Below, in pieces: positions 35,805 through 45,349 of a stretch of DNA of 64,000 bases. The notes beneath the pieces were generated by a model. It searched no databases. It had not been told where the DNA came from and was given only the letters and a program-made list of their open reading frames with translations. Source of the stretch: Vibrio fortis (lineage in GTDB: Bacteria; Pseudomonadota; Gammaproteobacteria; Enterobacterales; Vibrionaceae); assembly GCF_024347475.1 (NCBI RefSeq), contig NZ_AP025489.1:248001-312000 (forward strand), written 5' to 3'. The first letter of the stretch is position 1. Each line of letters begins with the position of its first letter. The translations under genes were made by a program, and so were the position numbers.

Positions 35805-36854
35805 ATGCAGAAAAATCAATTTAAAACAAACTATTGTCTGATTGGTCTCGGGGCTGCACTGCTTGTGATTGTTGGTGTTTACCAACTTTGGACAATGTGG
35901 CCATCTTTGGTTTTATCGAGTATTCAGTGGCAGAAAGAAGTAAACGCCCAACTTGCCGATTTGCTCTATGAAGCAAAGTATTCACCATGGGCGGCGGGGA
36001 GTTACTTGATCGGTTTTAGCTTCGTCTACGGTATGCTTCATTCACTTGGGCCTGGGCATGGTAAAGTGATTGTATCTACCTACTTGGCAACTCATCCCAC
36101 AAAGGTCAAGGCAAGTTTAGTGCTTACAGTGGTGTCAGCGTTGCTACAGGCATTGGTAGCTATTCTGCTAGTTAGTGTTTTGATTTGGGGATTTAACGCC
36201 TCGATGCGTGTTGTGAATGATAAAGCAAATATGTTTGTTTTATTGAGTTTTGCTTTGGTTGCTGCAGTTGGAGCCCTGATTTGTTGGAAAGCGCTCCGCA
36301 ACATCTATAAAACTATGCGCAAGCCTAAGCTCAAAGTGAAAGCCATCACTGTCCTTCCAACGAGTGGGCAGTCTCCGCTAACAATGCAAGCGCCAACCTT
36401 AAACTCGATCAGCATACAAAAGCCAATAGCTCACACGTATCACGCAGGTTGTGGATGTGGGCATCAGCATGTCGCCGACGCAGAAGCGATTAATAAAGCT
36501 TCCACCTTGCGAGAGTATGCCGGGATTATCGTTACTATTGGTGTAAGACCTTGTACTGGTGCGGTTATGGTTCTTCTGTTTGCCAATGTTGTTGGCCTGT
36601 ATTGGATGGGTGTATTGAGTGCGTTGGCTATGGCTGCCGGTACGGCACTGACCACATCCCTGATCGCCATAATGACTCTTACAGGAAAGCACTTAGTAAA
36701 ACGGTATCTATCTGTAGGTAATCAAATCGGTAATGACACATGGAGAGTTGCGGGCCATTACTTGCAGCTGTTTGGTGGCATGTTACTTATCGTTATTGGA
36801 ACTCTTCTTCTTAATGGACAAGAGAGCGGCATGTCGCCTGTCTTTACGATGTAG
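35805..36854 (+). CDS. NicO/RcnA-type metal transporter
   Basis: 349 residues, about six spans. The NicO signature HSLGPGHGKVIVSTYLATHP follows the second span, and a metal-binding loop HAGCGCGHQHVADAE lies mid-protein; GVRPCTGAVMVLLFAN opens the second half. Family members export nickel or cobalt or take up metals. Coupling to DUF1007 and a Zur box makes zinc the best guess here. Confidence 0.88.
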   Translation: MQKNQFKTNYCLIGLGAALLVIVGVYQLWTMWPSLVLSSIQWQKEVNAQLADLLYEAKYSPWAAGSYLIGFSFVYGMLHSLGPGHGKVIVSTYLATHPTKVKASLVLTVVSALLQALVAILLVSVLIWGFNASMRVVNDKANMFVLLSFALVAAVGALICWKALRNIYKTMRKPKLKVKAITVLPTSGQSPLTMQAPTLNSISIQKPIAHTYHAGCGCGHQHVADAEAINKASTLREYAGIIVTIGVRPCTGAVMVLLFANVVGLYWMGVLSALAMAAGTALTTSLIAIMTLTGKHLVKRYLSVGNQIGNDTWRVAGHYLQLFGGMLLIVIGTLLLNGQESGMSPVFTM

Positions 36855-36991
36855 TGTTATTGAACAAATAGAGGCGTTTTAAACGGACACGCAATATGCG
36901 CTATGTCTATGTTTTTGATTCTAAGTATTTATATTATAGATGTATTTTTATAAAGTACCCACTCAGCTTGGGGTTGTTTATCAACCTCGAA

Positions 36992-37024
36992 AAAAGTGAA
37001 GGAGCATGCTCCTTCGCTTTTTTT
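36992..37024 (+). terminator. Rho-independent terminator
   Basis: AAGTGAAGGAGCA / TGCTCCTTCGCTT stem with almost no loop and a seven-T run. It ends the metal-transport unit. Confidence 0.88.
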
Positions 37025-37050
37025 AACTAAACTCAATAATGGAGTTATCA

Positions 37051-37266
37051 ATGAGTTATAGATGGGCACTTTTTCGTCATAATTATTCATTTATAGGCGC
37101 TGCTTTCGAAATATTTATCGTAGCACTATGCATTTTTTCATTGGCGTTACCTCTTGTATCTGAAAGCTTGTTAACCTTACAAATCTCGTCAGGGTTACTA
37201 CTCTTCTGTTTTGTCTTGATGTTTACTTTCGCCCGCAGTGATAAATTACGAAGCTCGATGCATTGA
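37051..37266 (+). CDS. Small two-span membrane protein
   Basis: 71 residues from the ATG six bases after GGAG. Two hydrophobic segments (FEIFIVALCIFSLALPLV and LQISSGLLLFCFVLMFTFA). No family recognised. It stands alone after the terminator. Confidence 0.6.
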   Translation: MSYRWALFRHNYSFIGAAFEIFIVALCIFSLALPLVSESLLTLQISSGLLLFCFVLMFTFARSDKLRSSMH

Positions 37267-37504
37267 ATTCACGTAATTGCACTTAATTAGTAACTGAATC
37301 ACACCTTTGGACTAGCGCGGCTTTACTGACCGCGCGTCTTAATATGACTTCTTCTTCGCCTACCTGTAATTATTCATGACTGGTTAATTTAACACGGGCA
37401 CTAATACACAATTGCCCAGACGCTTTATTGGCCTAGATTTTGACTCGAGGCACTTTTGAATTCGAAAATGCCCCACTCCAAGCTAGCTCCTTAGACGTCA
37501 TACT

Positions 37505-38503
37505 TTAAGCAAGCGATTTAATTTTTCTTAATATCGGAATAATTAAGGCCAATATCAACATGGCTTGAAGAGCTGTATCGACATAGTTGATGTCATGCCC
37601 AAGCGCTGTCGTATGTTTAGAGAATTGATAGAGTCCCAATGCGCTATAAATCACTAGCAAGCTTAACACCATTGAATACTGTTGGCCGTCACGCCAATTC
37701 TCGCACTGACTCCAGCGCAATATAAAGTACATTCCGAGCAGATAGATAAACAGCATTGAAAACGCAACAAAATGCTCACTCAGACCAAGCGTGTACATGC
37801 AATAGTGTTGACCGAAAAACACAATGCCCAAAAGTGTAGTGGTGACAAACACCTGTATGTTGCTAACACGTCTGTTGTTACGTTTTAAGGCGATTTTAGG
37901 TCTAACAAGCGCGAGAGCGAAAAAAACTAGTATGGCCGCGATAACGGCTAATTTTTGTAGCAACGTACTTTCATAGGGAAAGGCCTGTTGGGTTCCAAGG
38001 AAAATGGATGCTGATGCCACAAAGTAGAGAGTTGTACATACGACAAAGGATGGCCAGTTTAACCAAGGTTTTTTCCGCTCTGAACTACCCAAGTGCAATT
38101 CAACCATTAATATTGGTAAACAAATACTGCCAAGGCTATGAAGTCCAAGAATATATATTATCCAGAATGGTGACGTACCAATTGACTCGATATAGCCAAA
38201 AGATAGTAATCCTGCGTGATAGTAATCTGCGTTGAAAAACGTTTGAGTTAACAACCCCTCTTCTATTAAACCAAACGCAATAGAAAGCGTGAAAACTCCA
38301 ACCCAGCCACTTCGACTTCGTCGTGCAATTTCTCTCACAAGCAACGCACCACAGCCGTAAAAAGGCACTAAGAATAGGAGTGATGAAAGCTGCCTAAGTG
38401 ACCATATACCCAACAAATACTCGGCGATAATGGGGCTTAAGATACAAAGTGAGATAGTACCTAATTTGGCATCGCTAAAGCGAATAAGTTTCTGCAGTGA
38501 CAT
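37505..38503 (-). CDS. Multispan membrane protein, possible CPBP-like
   Basis: 332 residues with eight to nine hydrophobic spans. One segment, IAFGLIEEGLLTQTFFN (residues about 76-92), has the EE pair seen in CPBP intramembrane proteases, but the further His motifs are not clear. Ribosome site is weak. Function not assigned. Confidence 0.65.
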   Translation of the reverse strand: MSLQKLIRFSDAKLGTISLCILSPIIAEYLLGIWSLRQLSSLLFLVPFYGCGALLVREIARRSRSGWVGVFTLSIAFGLIEEGLLTQTFFNADYYHAGLLSFGYIESIGTSPFWIIYILGLHSLGSICLPILMVELHLGSSERKKPWLNWPSFVVCTTLYFVASASIFLGTQQAFPYESTLLQKLAVIAAILVFFALALVRPKIALKRNNRRVSNIQVFVTTTLLGIVFFGQHYCMYTLGLSEHFVAFSMLFIYLLGMYFILRWSQCENWRDGQQYSMVLSLLVIYSALGLYQFSKHTTALGHDINYVDTALQAMLILALIIPILRKIKSLA

Positions 38504-38749
38504 GGGAATATAGGTTCTTCAAATTAAATGGCTGAGGGTCGCCTCAAAAACCAAAGTGTTTCAGATTTCTCTATTTCAGTAAAACCGTTAATCAAAGTTT
38601 ATTGCACATAACTAAAAGACTTTCCAAATCTGGAATTACCCACCCATCGCCAATTTAGCAACGCCACTGACTCAGAATTGTCCAAAGCCGTATTACGCAC
38701 CCTTATGGTTGCCCCTTATGGTTGCGTTATGCGCTGTGTTGTTTGTCGA

Positions 38750-39178
38750 TCAGAATATTTTGTTAATGAGTAAATTGGCTTCAGTCTGTTCGATGCCTTC
38801 GATAGAACGTATTCGACCTAGCACCCCACCTAACATTGATAGATTTTGGCTACGTAGGTTAGCGATCAGATCCCATTTCCCATTAGTGTGGTACACGCTC
38901 AATACCTCTGGAAAACTTTGCAGATTTTTAAGTACATTGTTCTCATCCTTAGCCGCCACACAAATGCTAATGATTGCTTCGACCTGACTCTGCTCCGTAT
39001 CTTCGCTCAGTTTGACGGTATAACCTAGGATCACTCCTAATTTCTCTAGCTTGCTGATCCGGTTTTGTACCGTAGCGCGTGATACTTTGAGCTGCTTTGC
39101 AAGGTTGACCACTGGCATGCGCGCATCTTTTCTCAGTAAGGCAATTAGCTCGCGGTCTTTATCATCTAGGTTGCTCAC
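38750..39178 (-). CDS. Lrp/AsnC-family regulator
   Basis: 142 residues from a GTG with AGGAG seven bases upstream, giving the usual family start MSNLDDKDRELIALLRKDARMPVVNLAKQL. HTH: VSRATVQNRISKLEKLGVI. The RAM effector domain follows. Longer frames to 39286 have no ribosome site. It is divergent from the ornithine cyclodeaminase gene, so that is its likely target, with an amino acid as effector. Confidence 0.92.
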   Translation of the reverse strand: MSNLDDKDRELIALLRKDARMPVVNLAKQLKVSRATVQNRISKLEKLGVILGYTVKLSEDTEQSQVEAIISICVAAKDENNVLKNLQSFPEVLSVYHTNGKWDLIANLRSQNLSMLGGVLGRIRSIEGIEQTEANLLINKIF

Positions 39179-39351
39179 ACCTTTTCTCCTGATTCGCTTA
39201 TCCACTGACATATTGTTAAATGATGCGATCAAAACGCCAGTTATGGGTAGATATTTGTGCAATTTTCTGTCTTTTTGTTGGCTCAAGTCGCGTCTAGACT
39301 ATCTTCACTCGCAGTATGCATATGAATAATAAGAGATTGAGGAGCTGTTGG

Positions 39352-40374
39352 ATGACACTATTTTTGGATGTACAAGCACTAGGCCGTCTGGTAAATGCGC
39401 AAGGTGCTGATACTTTTATGGCAGATTTGCTTGGATATATGGAACAAGACTTCTGTCGCTGGCCAGAGTTTGATAAGTCGGCGCGAAGCGCAGCGCACAG
39501 CGAGGTTGGGGTTATCGAGTTGATGCCCGTTGCAGATCATAATTTATATGGCTTCAAATATGTGAATGGGCATCCATCTAATCCAAATCAGGGCCTATCA
39601 ACCGTGATGGCGTTTGGTGCTTTGTCTGAGGTGGCGACGGGTTACCCACGCCTGCTGTCCGAACTGACTATCTCGACCGCTCTACGTACAGCAGTAACTT
39701 CAGTGATGGCGGCAAAGGCGTTGGCAAGAAAAGACAGTCAGTCGATGGGGATGATTGGCTGTGGTGCACAGAGTGAATTTCAGGCCATCGCTTTTCATGC
39801 CATTTTAGGGATCAAAGAGTTACGTATTTTCGATATTGATGTTGAAGCGATGGAGAAGCTAGCTTCGCATCTTGAGGCTTACCCTGATCTGAAGGTGATC
39901 AAGGCGGACAGCGCAAAGTCTTGCGTGAATGGTGCAGATATCGTAACAACCGTCACTGCTGATAAGGCGTATGCGACGATCCTGACACCTGATATGGTCG
40001 AGCCGGGCATGCATATAAATGGAGTAGGTGGGGATTGCCCAGGTAAAACCGAGTTGCATCTAGATGTGTTGCTTAATGGCAAGATCTTCATAGAACATGA
40101 GCCGCAAACTCGCGTTGAAGGGGATATCCAACAATTGCCAGCTGAGTACCCAGTGTATCCATTGTGGGAAGTGATTGCAGGTAAGAGCATTGGACGAGAA
40201 AGCGAGCAACAGGTCACTATCTTTGATTCGGTGGGCTTTGCACTCGAGGACCTTTCAGTACTGCGTTATATCTATGACCTTGCTACTGAGCTCGGTTTTG
40301 GCGAAACGATAGAGTTAGTTCCGCACATGAACAATCCGAAAGATCTATTTGGCCTAATGAAATCGACTCAATAG
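39352..40374 (+). CDS. Ornithine cyclodeaminase family protein
   Basis: 340 residues from the ATG seven bases after GAGGAG. The Rossmann core MGMIGCGAQSEFQAIAFHAILGIKELRIFDID and the catalytic NGVGGDCPGKTELH (Asp) identify the ornithine cyclodeaminase/mu-crystallin family; the best-known activity converts ornithine to proline and ammonia. The divergent Lrp gene supports amino-acid control. Confidence 0.92.
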   Translation: MTLFLDVQALGRLVNAQGADTFMADLLGYMEQDFCRWPEFDKSARSAAHSEVGVIELMPVADHNLYGFKYVNGHPSNPNQGLSTVMAFGALSEVATGYPRLLSELTISTALRTAVTSVMAAKALARKDSQSMGMIGCGAQSEFQAIAFHAILGIKELRIFDIDVEAMEKLASHLEAYPDLKVIKADSAKSCVNGADIVTTVTADKAYATILTPDMVEPGMHINGVGGDCPGKTELHLDVLLNGKIFIEHEPQTRVEGDIQQLPAEYPVYPLWEVIAGKSIGRESEQQVTIFDSVGFALEDLSVLRYIYDLATELGFGETIELVPHMNNPKDLFGLMKSTQ

Positions 40375-40439
40375 TTCGACATCTATAGTGCTTAAATGTC
40401 ACCGCCTTCTAGCGTTTCCCGGTGCCATAATTCAATGAA

Positions 40440-40475
40440 AAAATGCCCATTAGCAATAATCGCTAATGGGCATTA
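40440..40475. terminator. Bidirectional terminator
   Basis: AATGCCCATTAGC / GCTAATGGGCATT stem with a 7-base loop between converging genes. Confidence 0.88.
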
Positions 40476-40502
40476 AAAATGTTCTCACTTCTGGGCAACT
40501 AA

Positions 40503-40994
40503 TTACTCGTAGTCAGAAGCGTAAGTGTCTTCGTAAGAGTGCGAGTAAAACTCAAATAGGTTACCAAACGGGTCTTCTAGGTAAACCATTTGTGCTTGCT
40601 TAGAATCGTCTTCTGGGTGGTAACGGTGAATATCCATACGAACTTTACCGCCAAACTCTTCAACACGTTTGATTGCTGATTCAAACTGTTCTTTAGGTAG
40701 CTGTAAACAGAAGTGGAAGATACCTAGGCGAGAGAAATCAACGTTATGACGCTCTTCTCGGTCAACCATTTCAAATAGTTCCACACCAATACCATCTGAT
40801 GTTACTAGGTGCGCAATGTTGAAGCCTTTGAAGCCTTCACCAAACACAGCAATACACATACGGCCGATTGCTGTTTCACGTTCTTCCATCACTTTAGTGT
40901 TGTTCATTACAATGCGAAGGCCAAGGGCTTTAGTATAGAACTCTACCGCTTTGTCCATATCGCCAACCATGATACCAACGTGATTCATTTTCAT
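40503..40994 (-). CDS. VOC-family (glyoxalase-like) protein
   Basis: 163 residues from the ATG six bases after GGAG. MNHVGIMVGDMDKAVEFYTKALGLRIV and the C-terminal YLEDPFGNLFEFYSHS hold the metal-ligand His and Glu positions of the vicinal-oxygen-chelate fold. Possible roles are lyase, epimerase or dioxygenase; substrate unknown. Divergent from the DoxX gene. Confidence 0.85.
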   Translation of the reverse strand: MKMNHVGIMVGDMDKAVEFYTKALGLRIVMNNTKVMEERETAIGRMCIAVFGEGFKGFNIAHLVTSDGIGVELFEMVDREERHNVDFSRLGIFHFCLQLPKEQFESAIKRVEEFGGKVRMDIHRYHPEDDSKQAQMVYLEDPFGNLFEFYSHSYEDTYASDYE

Positions 40995-41291
40995 ATTCTG
41001 CTCCAAAATCTGTCTAGATAATTTGTCTTGTTTTCAGCGTTTCGCTTCGATGGGGAGAATATTAGGGCATTCGATTAATTAAATGAAATTATCATAAATT
41101 ATATTAATGATAATTTTTTGTTATTTTGTAATTGAGGAAAAGTTCAATAAATCTTGTTCGAAAAAATTGAATTAATGCATCAAAATTGCAGGATTCTTTC
41201 TGTTGGTCATGCCACATAGACTGTTCATCAACAGCTGAGGGAGGATTGATATACCACCTCATATTGATCAAATAACTTTAAGGACATGACT

Positions 41292-41735
41292 ATGAAAGCA
41301 CTTATTCAAAAACTCGCACAATCAAACGCTGGCTTTGGTGCTCTGGCACTGCGAGTACCAGTTGGTATCATCTTTATGGCACATGGTGCGCAAAAACTGT
41401 TTGGTTGGTTTGGTGGCTATGGCTTAGAAGGTACTGGGCAGTGGATGGCGTCAATTGGTCTAGGCCCTGGGGTGTTGATGGCGTTCTTGGCGGGCAGTGC
41501 AGAGTTTGTCGGTGGTCTGTTTATTCTTCTAGGGTTGCTCACTCGTCCGGCTGCAGCTGCACTAGCAGTAACGATGTTAGTTGCCATTTTTGCGGTTCAT
41601 TTTGAAAATGGTTTGTTTATGTCAAACAACGGTTACGAGTTTGGCTTAGCACTGCTAGCCGCAAGTGTATCTCTAGCATTCTCTGGTGCAGGTAAGGCAG
41701 CAATTGACCAAACCCTAGCTAAGAAACTGATTTAA
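41292..41735 (+). CDS. DoxX-family membrane protein
   Basis: 147 residues, four spans. ALRVPVGIIFMAHGAQKLFGWFGGYGLEGTGQWM and GLLTRPAAAALAVTMLVAIF are DoxX signatures. The ATG at 41292 is spaced properly from AAGGAC; the one at 41286 is too close. Related proteins take part in thiol redox or quinone handling; here the role is open. Confidence 0.9.
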   Translation: MKALIQKLAQSNAGFGALALRVPVGIIFMAHGAQKLFGWFGGYGLEGTGQWMASIGLGPGVLMAFLAGSAEFVGGLFILLGLLTRPAAAALAVTMLVAIFAVHFENGLFMSNNGYEFGLALLAASVSLAFSGAGKAAIDQTLAKKLI

Positions 41736-41763
41736 ATTTTTGGCTCGAACTCAATGTTTACCT

Positions 41764-41789
41764 AGGCGCTCATTTGAGCGCCTTTTTTA
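41764..41789 (+). terminator. Rho-independent terminator after DoxX
   Basis: AGGCGCTCA / TGAGCGCCT stem, 2-base loop, T run. Confidence 0.9.
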
Positions 41790-41833
41790 TCTTCATTCTG
41801 GTCGACTGATAAATAAAAAGTTGATAATCAATG

Positions 41834-41864
41834 TTGACCTGTCTATAGCTTTACACTTTATAGT
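41834..41864 (+). promoter_or_regulatory. MerR-type promoter (19-bp spacer) of the GNAT gene
   Basis: -35 TTGACC (41834-41839) and -10 TATAGT (41859-41864) are 19 bases apart, the over-long spacing that MerR activators correct. A dyad CTATA / TATAG fills the spacer. The same arrangement precedes the MerR gene. Confidence 0.65.
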
Positions 41865-41931
41865 TTGATTATTGAAAGCACTCTGACGTCGAAGTATTGA
41901 GTGCGGATACCTATTAATTGGATAGAAAGAT

Positions 41932-42438
41932 ATGAACATTAGACATGAAACAGAGCTAGATTTAAATCACATAGAATCGACGACTTATCAAGCCTTTGAA
42001 AATCATCCTCATCACGAACCGGGTGCAAAACCGACTGAACATTTGATCGTGAAAAGGCTGCGAGAAGCCAATGCATTAACGCTTTCTCTCGTTTACGAGG
42101 AAGGAGAGCAACTCATCGGACACATTGCCTTGTCTCCAGTCATGATTGATGGAAACGACAGCCGATGGTTGGGATTAGGTCCAGTATCCGTTGCGCCCTC
42201 ACATCAAGGTAAAGGTGTTGGAAGTGCATTGATTCGTGAAGCACTTTCACAAGTTAAAAACTCAGGCTTTGAGGGCGTTGTTTTACTCGGTGAACCGCAA
42301 TATTACGGCCGATTTGGCTTCAAATCACAACCAGAATTGACCTTATCAGGTGTGCCAGCAGAGTACTTCCTAGCGTTATCATTCAATGGTGAAATCCCTG
42401 TGGGGCAAGTGAGCTATCACTCAGCGTTCTATGGTTGA
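41932..42438 (+). CDS. GNAT N-acetyltransferase
   Basis: 168 residues. Acetyl-CoA site VAPSHQGKGVGSALIREAL (motif A) and VVLLGEPQYYGRFGFK are typical of YhbS-like acetyltransferases. It sits between two MerR-type promoters and directly before the MerR-methyltransferase gene, so it is probably part of the same response, perhaps acetylating a toxic compound. Confidence 0.88.
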   Translation: MNIRHETELDLNHIESTTYQAFENHPHHEPGAKPTEHLIVKRLREANALTLSLVYEEGEQLIGHIALSPVMIDGNDSRWLGLGPVSVAPSHQGKGVGSALIREALSQVKNSGFEGVVLLGEPQYYGRFGFKSQPELTLSGVPAEYFLALSFNGEIPVGQVSYHSAFYG

Positions 42439-42465
42439 CTTGTCTATAACTTCATAGTTTAAAGT
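42435..42465 (+). promoter_or_regulatory. MerR-type promoter of the MerR-methyltransferase gene
   Basis: -35 TTGACT (42435-42440, overlapping the GNAT stop) and -10 TAAAGT (42460-42465) with a 19-base spacer beginning TGTCTATA as in the GNAT promoter; CTATAACTTCATAG is the dyad. Suggests autoregulation. Confidence 0.62.
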
Positions 42466-42497
42466 GGTTAACAGAAGCTAAAAAATGAGCGTAAACC

Positions 42498-43667
42498 ATG
42501 TATCAAATATCTGAGTTGGCAAAACAAGTAGGGCTGTCTCGTACTGCACTACTTTATTACGAGAAACAGAACCTTATTTCTGGTCGACGACTAGAGAATG
42601 GGTATCGCGTATACAGTGACAAAGATGTGCAGCGTGTACGTTTGATTCAACAGTTACAAGCTGGTGGTTTGACCCTGCAAGAGTGCAAGATTTGCCTTGA
42701 AGCCAAGGTAGATAGGCAACTGCTTCAGAATCGACTTAAGGCTTTGGATGAAGAGATTGAGCAGAAGCAAAAGTCGCGAACTCTTTTGGCAGCGATGCTT
42801 GGAGAGGGCGACTTAAAGGCATGGCATGAAGGGCTAGATAAACTGGCACCAGATGCTCATCTTGACTGGTTAATGAAGCAAGGCTTTAGTGAGAAAGAAG
42901 CCTTGCGATTGAAATGGTTATCAAAAGATATGAACGAACATGATCTCTATATGGCTGACTTTATGCGTGTATTTGAAACGCTAGAGCGATGGGGGCCAGG
43001 CAGTGAAGAAGAAACGAAGAAAGCACTGTCGCGAGTACCGACTAAGCCGACTAACATCCTCGAGATTGGTTGTGGTAAAGGGTTAGCCACTCAAGTATTA
43101 GCGCAGCAGACCAATGCGAGAATTACCGCGCTTGATAATGAACAATCGGCATTAGACAGATTAACGGAGCGATTTGAGCAACTCGGCCTGTCTCAGCGTC
43201 TCGAAACGGAATGTTCGAGTATGACCGAACTACCGTTTGCTAAACGAAGCTTTGATTTGATGTGGGCTGAAGGCAGTGCGTATATCATGGGTGTAGAGAA
43301 AGCTCTCTCTGCATGGAAAGACCTGTTGAGCGACGATGGTTACCTTATGATCAGCGACATGGTGTGGCGCACTGAGTCTCCAAGTAAGGCGTCTATAGAG
43401 TTTTGGAACCAAGAGTACCCAGATATTCAATTGGTACAAACGCGCATAGAACAGATGAGCAAAGCGGGGTATCAGGTTGTCGACCATTTTCCAATGAGTG
43501 AAGAGGCATGGTTGAACTACTACGCCCCATTGAGTCAGAGAGTCGCAGAGCTTGAACCAGAAATGGCCGAATCGGCGGCGTTTAAAGACATCAAACATGA
43601 AGTCAACTTATGTACCCAACGAGCCAATGAGTTTGGCTATCACATGTTTGTACTGGCTAGAAACTGA
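42498..43667 (+). CDS. MerR regulator fused to a SAM methyltransferase
   Basis: 389 residues. Residues 1-70 are a MerR DNA-binding domain (YQISELAKQVGLSRTALLYYEKQNLI), then a helical linker (75-100) and a class I methyltransferase from about 180, with SAM motif ILEIGCGKG (187-195) and the later acidic blocks. Normal MerR effector domains are replaced by an enzyme, so methylation, SAM binding or the methyl acceptor may set DNA binding. Its own promoter and that of the preceding GNAT gene carry MerR spacing. Confidence 0.9.
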   Translation: MYQISELAKQVGLSRTALLYYEKQNLISGRRLENGYRVYSDKDVQRVRLIQQLQAGGLTLQECKICLEAKVDRQLLQNRLKALDEEIEQKQKSRTLLAAMLGEGDLKAWHEGLDKLAPDAHLDWLMKQGFSEKEALRLKWLSKDMNEHDLYMADFMRVFETLERWGPGSEEETKKALSRVPTKPTNILEIGCGKGLATQVLAQQTNARITALDNEQSALDRLTERFEQLGLSQRLETECSSMTELPFAKRSFDLMWAEGSAYIMGVEKALSAWKDLLSDDGYLMISDMVWRTESPSKASIEFWNQEYPDIQLVQTRIEQMSKAGYQVVDHFPMSEEAWLNYYAPLSQRVAELEPEMAESAAFKDIKHEVNLCTQRANEFGYHMFVLARN

Positions 43668-43881
43668 TCCGTCAGTTTTGTCTATTAACACCTCGATGTG
43701 GAAGCTAAGTATTTGTGAGCGGACTGTATGGTCCGCTTTTTTTGTTCAAATCATCTTTGATAGGTTTTACCTACTAGATTGATAGAAAAGTCCAAATTTA
43801 CCCTTCTCAAGATTCGTTGCAATATAACCCCAACAGCGCAAGAGAGCGCAAACACAACCGAATTATTGAGAGAGTAAAATC

Positions 43882-44439
43882 ATGATCAACACAGAAATCA
43901 AACCATTCAACGCAACAGCATTCAAAAACGGCGAGTTCGTAGAAATCACAGAGCAAGACGTGAAAGGTAAGTGGGCAGTATTCTTCTTCTACCCAGCAGA
44001 TTTTACTTTCGTATGTCCTACTGAACTTGTAGACCTACAAGAGAAATACGCAGAGCTTCAGTCTCGCGGCGTTGAAGTTTACTCAGTATCAACAGACACA
44101 CACTTCTCTCACAAAGCATGGCACGATACGTCTGACAAAATCGGTACTATCGAGTACTTCATGGTAGGTGACCAAACAGGCACTATCACAAACAACTTCA
44201 ACGTAATGCGTGAAGGCCAAGGCCTAGCAGACCGTGCTACGTTCCTAATCGACCCAGAAGGTGTTATCCAAGCAATGGAAATCACTGCTGAAGGCATCGG
44301 TCGTGACGCTGAAGACCTACTACGTAAAGTGAAAGCAGCTCAGTACGTTGCAAACAACCCAGGTGAAGTTTGCCCAGCAAAATGGAAAGAAGGCGAAGAG
44401 ACACTAGCACCATCTCTAGACCTAGTAGGTAAGATCTAA
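43882..44439 (+). CDS. ahpC: Peroxiredoxin AhpC
   Basis: 185 residues. Peroxidatic Cys in FYPADFTFVCPTELVDLQEKY and resolving Cys in PGEVCPAKW make it a typical 2-Cys peroxiredoxin that reduces hydroperoxides. Codon use looks biased as in highly expressed genes. The usual reductase partner ahpF is not adjacent. A second peroxiredoxin is convergent downstream. Confidence 0.95.
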   Translation: MINTEIKPFNATAFKNGEFVEITEQDVKGKWAVFFFYPADFTFVCPTELVDLQEKYAELQSRGVEVYSVSTDTHFSHKAWHDTSDKIGTIEYFMVGDQTGTITNNFNVMREGQGLADRATFLIDPEGVIQAMEITAEGIGRDAEDLLRKVKAAQYVANNPGEVCPAKWKEGEETLAPSLDLVGKI

Positions 44440-44461
44440 GCATCTGCTAACCGATTCTACA

Positions 44462-44501
44462 GGCGCACCTCAGCCTGCCTCCTAAAGGGCTTTGGTGCGC
44501 C
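44462..44501 (+). terminator. Hairpin after ahpC
   Basis: GGCGCACC / GGTGCGCC with an inner AGCC/GGCT extension. No T run follows, so it may stabilise the 3' end rather than terminate on its own. Confidence 0.6.
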
Positions 44502-44633
44502 ACCCTAATCCCTTTCGCTCTACCATGACATTGAGTTTTGTCCACTTAGTTTTACGAAAGTAACTTAGACGGTGGAGCGTGAGTTCTCCCTCTGTCCAAC
44601 ACGTTCTTGTTAGAACCTTGTCGAAAATTCGAC

Positions 44634-44665
44634 ACCACTCCTATGGATTTAGGAGTGGTTTTTTT
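44634..44665 (+). terminator. Terminator between the two peroxiredoxin genes
   Basis: CCACTCCTA / TAGGAGTGG stem, 6-base loop and seven T on the plus strand, just before the stop of the convergent gene. Confidence 0.85.
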
Positions 44666-44669
44666 CTTG

Positions 44670-45146
44670 TTATTTCAAAGCAGCTAAAATTGTCTCAGCT
44701 TTGCTTGCTTCAAATTGTTTTGGCTCTTCAACATTAAGCTGAGTGACTACGCCATTTTCCACGATCATTGCGTATCTTTGAGAGCGCACGCCGCCAAATG
44801 TCGCGGTATCCATTTCTAATCCAAGCGCTTTGGTAAAACTCGCGTCACCATCTCCAAGCATCAGAATCTCAGAAGCGTTGTGTGTTTTACCCCATGCATT
44901 CATGACAAACGCATCGTTTACAGATACACATGCAATTACATCAACGCCTGTCGCTTTGATCTGATCAGCTAAAACGACATAGCCAGGTAGGTGGGCTTCA
45001 GAGCATGTTGGTGTAAAAGCACCTGGGACTGCAAAAAGTACCACTTTCTTATTTGCAAAAAGCGTTTCGGTCGCGTGATTCTGCATTCCTCCATGGGTCA
45101 GTTCACTAAGAGTGGCGTTTGGTAATGTTTGGCCTTGTTGAATCAT
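44670..45146 (-). CDS. Prx5-type peroxiredoxin
   Basis: 158 residues. Peroxidatic Cys in VPGAFTPTCSEAHLPGY, followed by the Prx5 pattern VIACVSVNDAFVMNAWGK and FGGVRSQRYAMIVENGVV. It reduces peroxides with thioredoxin or glutaredoxin; no glutaredoxin domain is fused. Start behind AAGGAA. Convergent with ahpC. Confidence 0.92.
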   Translation of the reverse strand: MIQQGQTLPNATLSELTHGGMQNHATETLFANKKVVLFAVPGAFTPTCSEAHLPGYVVLADQIKATGVDVIACVSVNDAFVMNAWGKTHNASEILMLGDGDASFTKALGLEMDTATFGGVRSQRYAMIVENGVVTQLNVEEPKQFEASKAETILAALK

Positions 45147-45349
45147 TTTTGCTTTCCTTGTTGTGTTTGTTCTAGCAGTTTAGCGAGCAATACTGAATTG
45201 AACCACCGACAGAAAGTAAGGGATTGAGAGTATTACTAAAAAGTGAGTCATAGACTATCCGCATCACTCGCGATATCTTGGTGTTTACTTAAGTGTTTTC
45301 TCCAAGTTAATGACCGTTGAAGGTTAGAAACAGAATAGGTAGGTGCAGT

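Noticed and set aside
38699..38724. Short duplicated CCTTATGGTTGC sequence
   Set aside because: A simple local duplication near the Lrp gene end; no sign of function.
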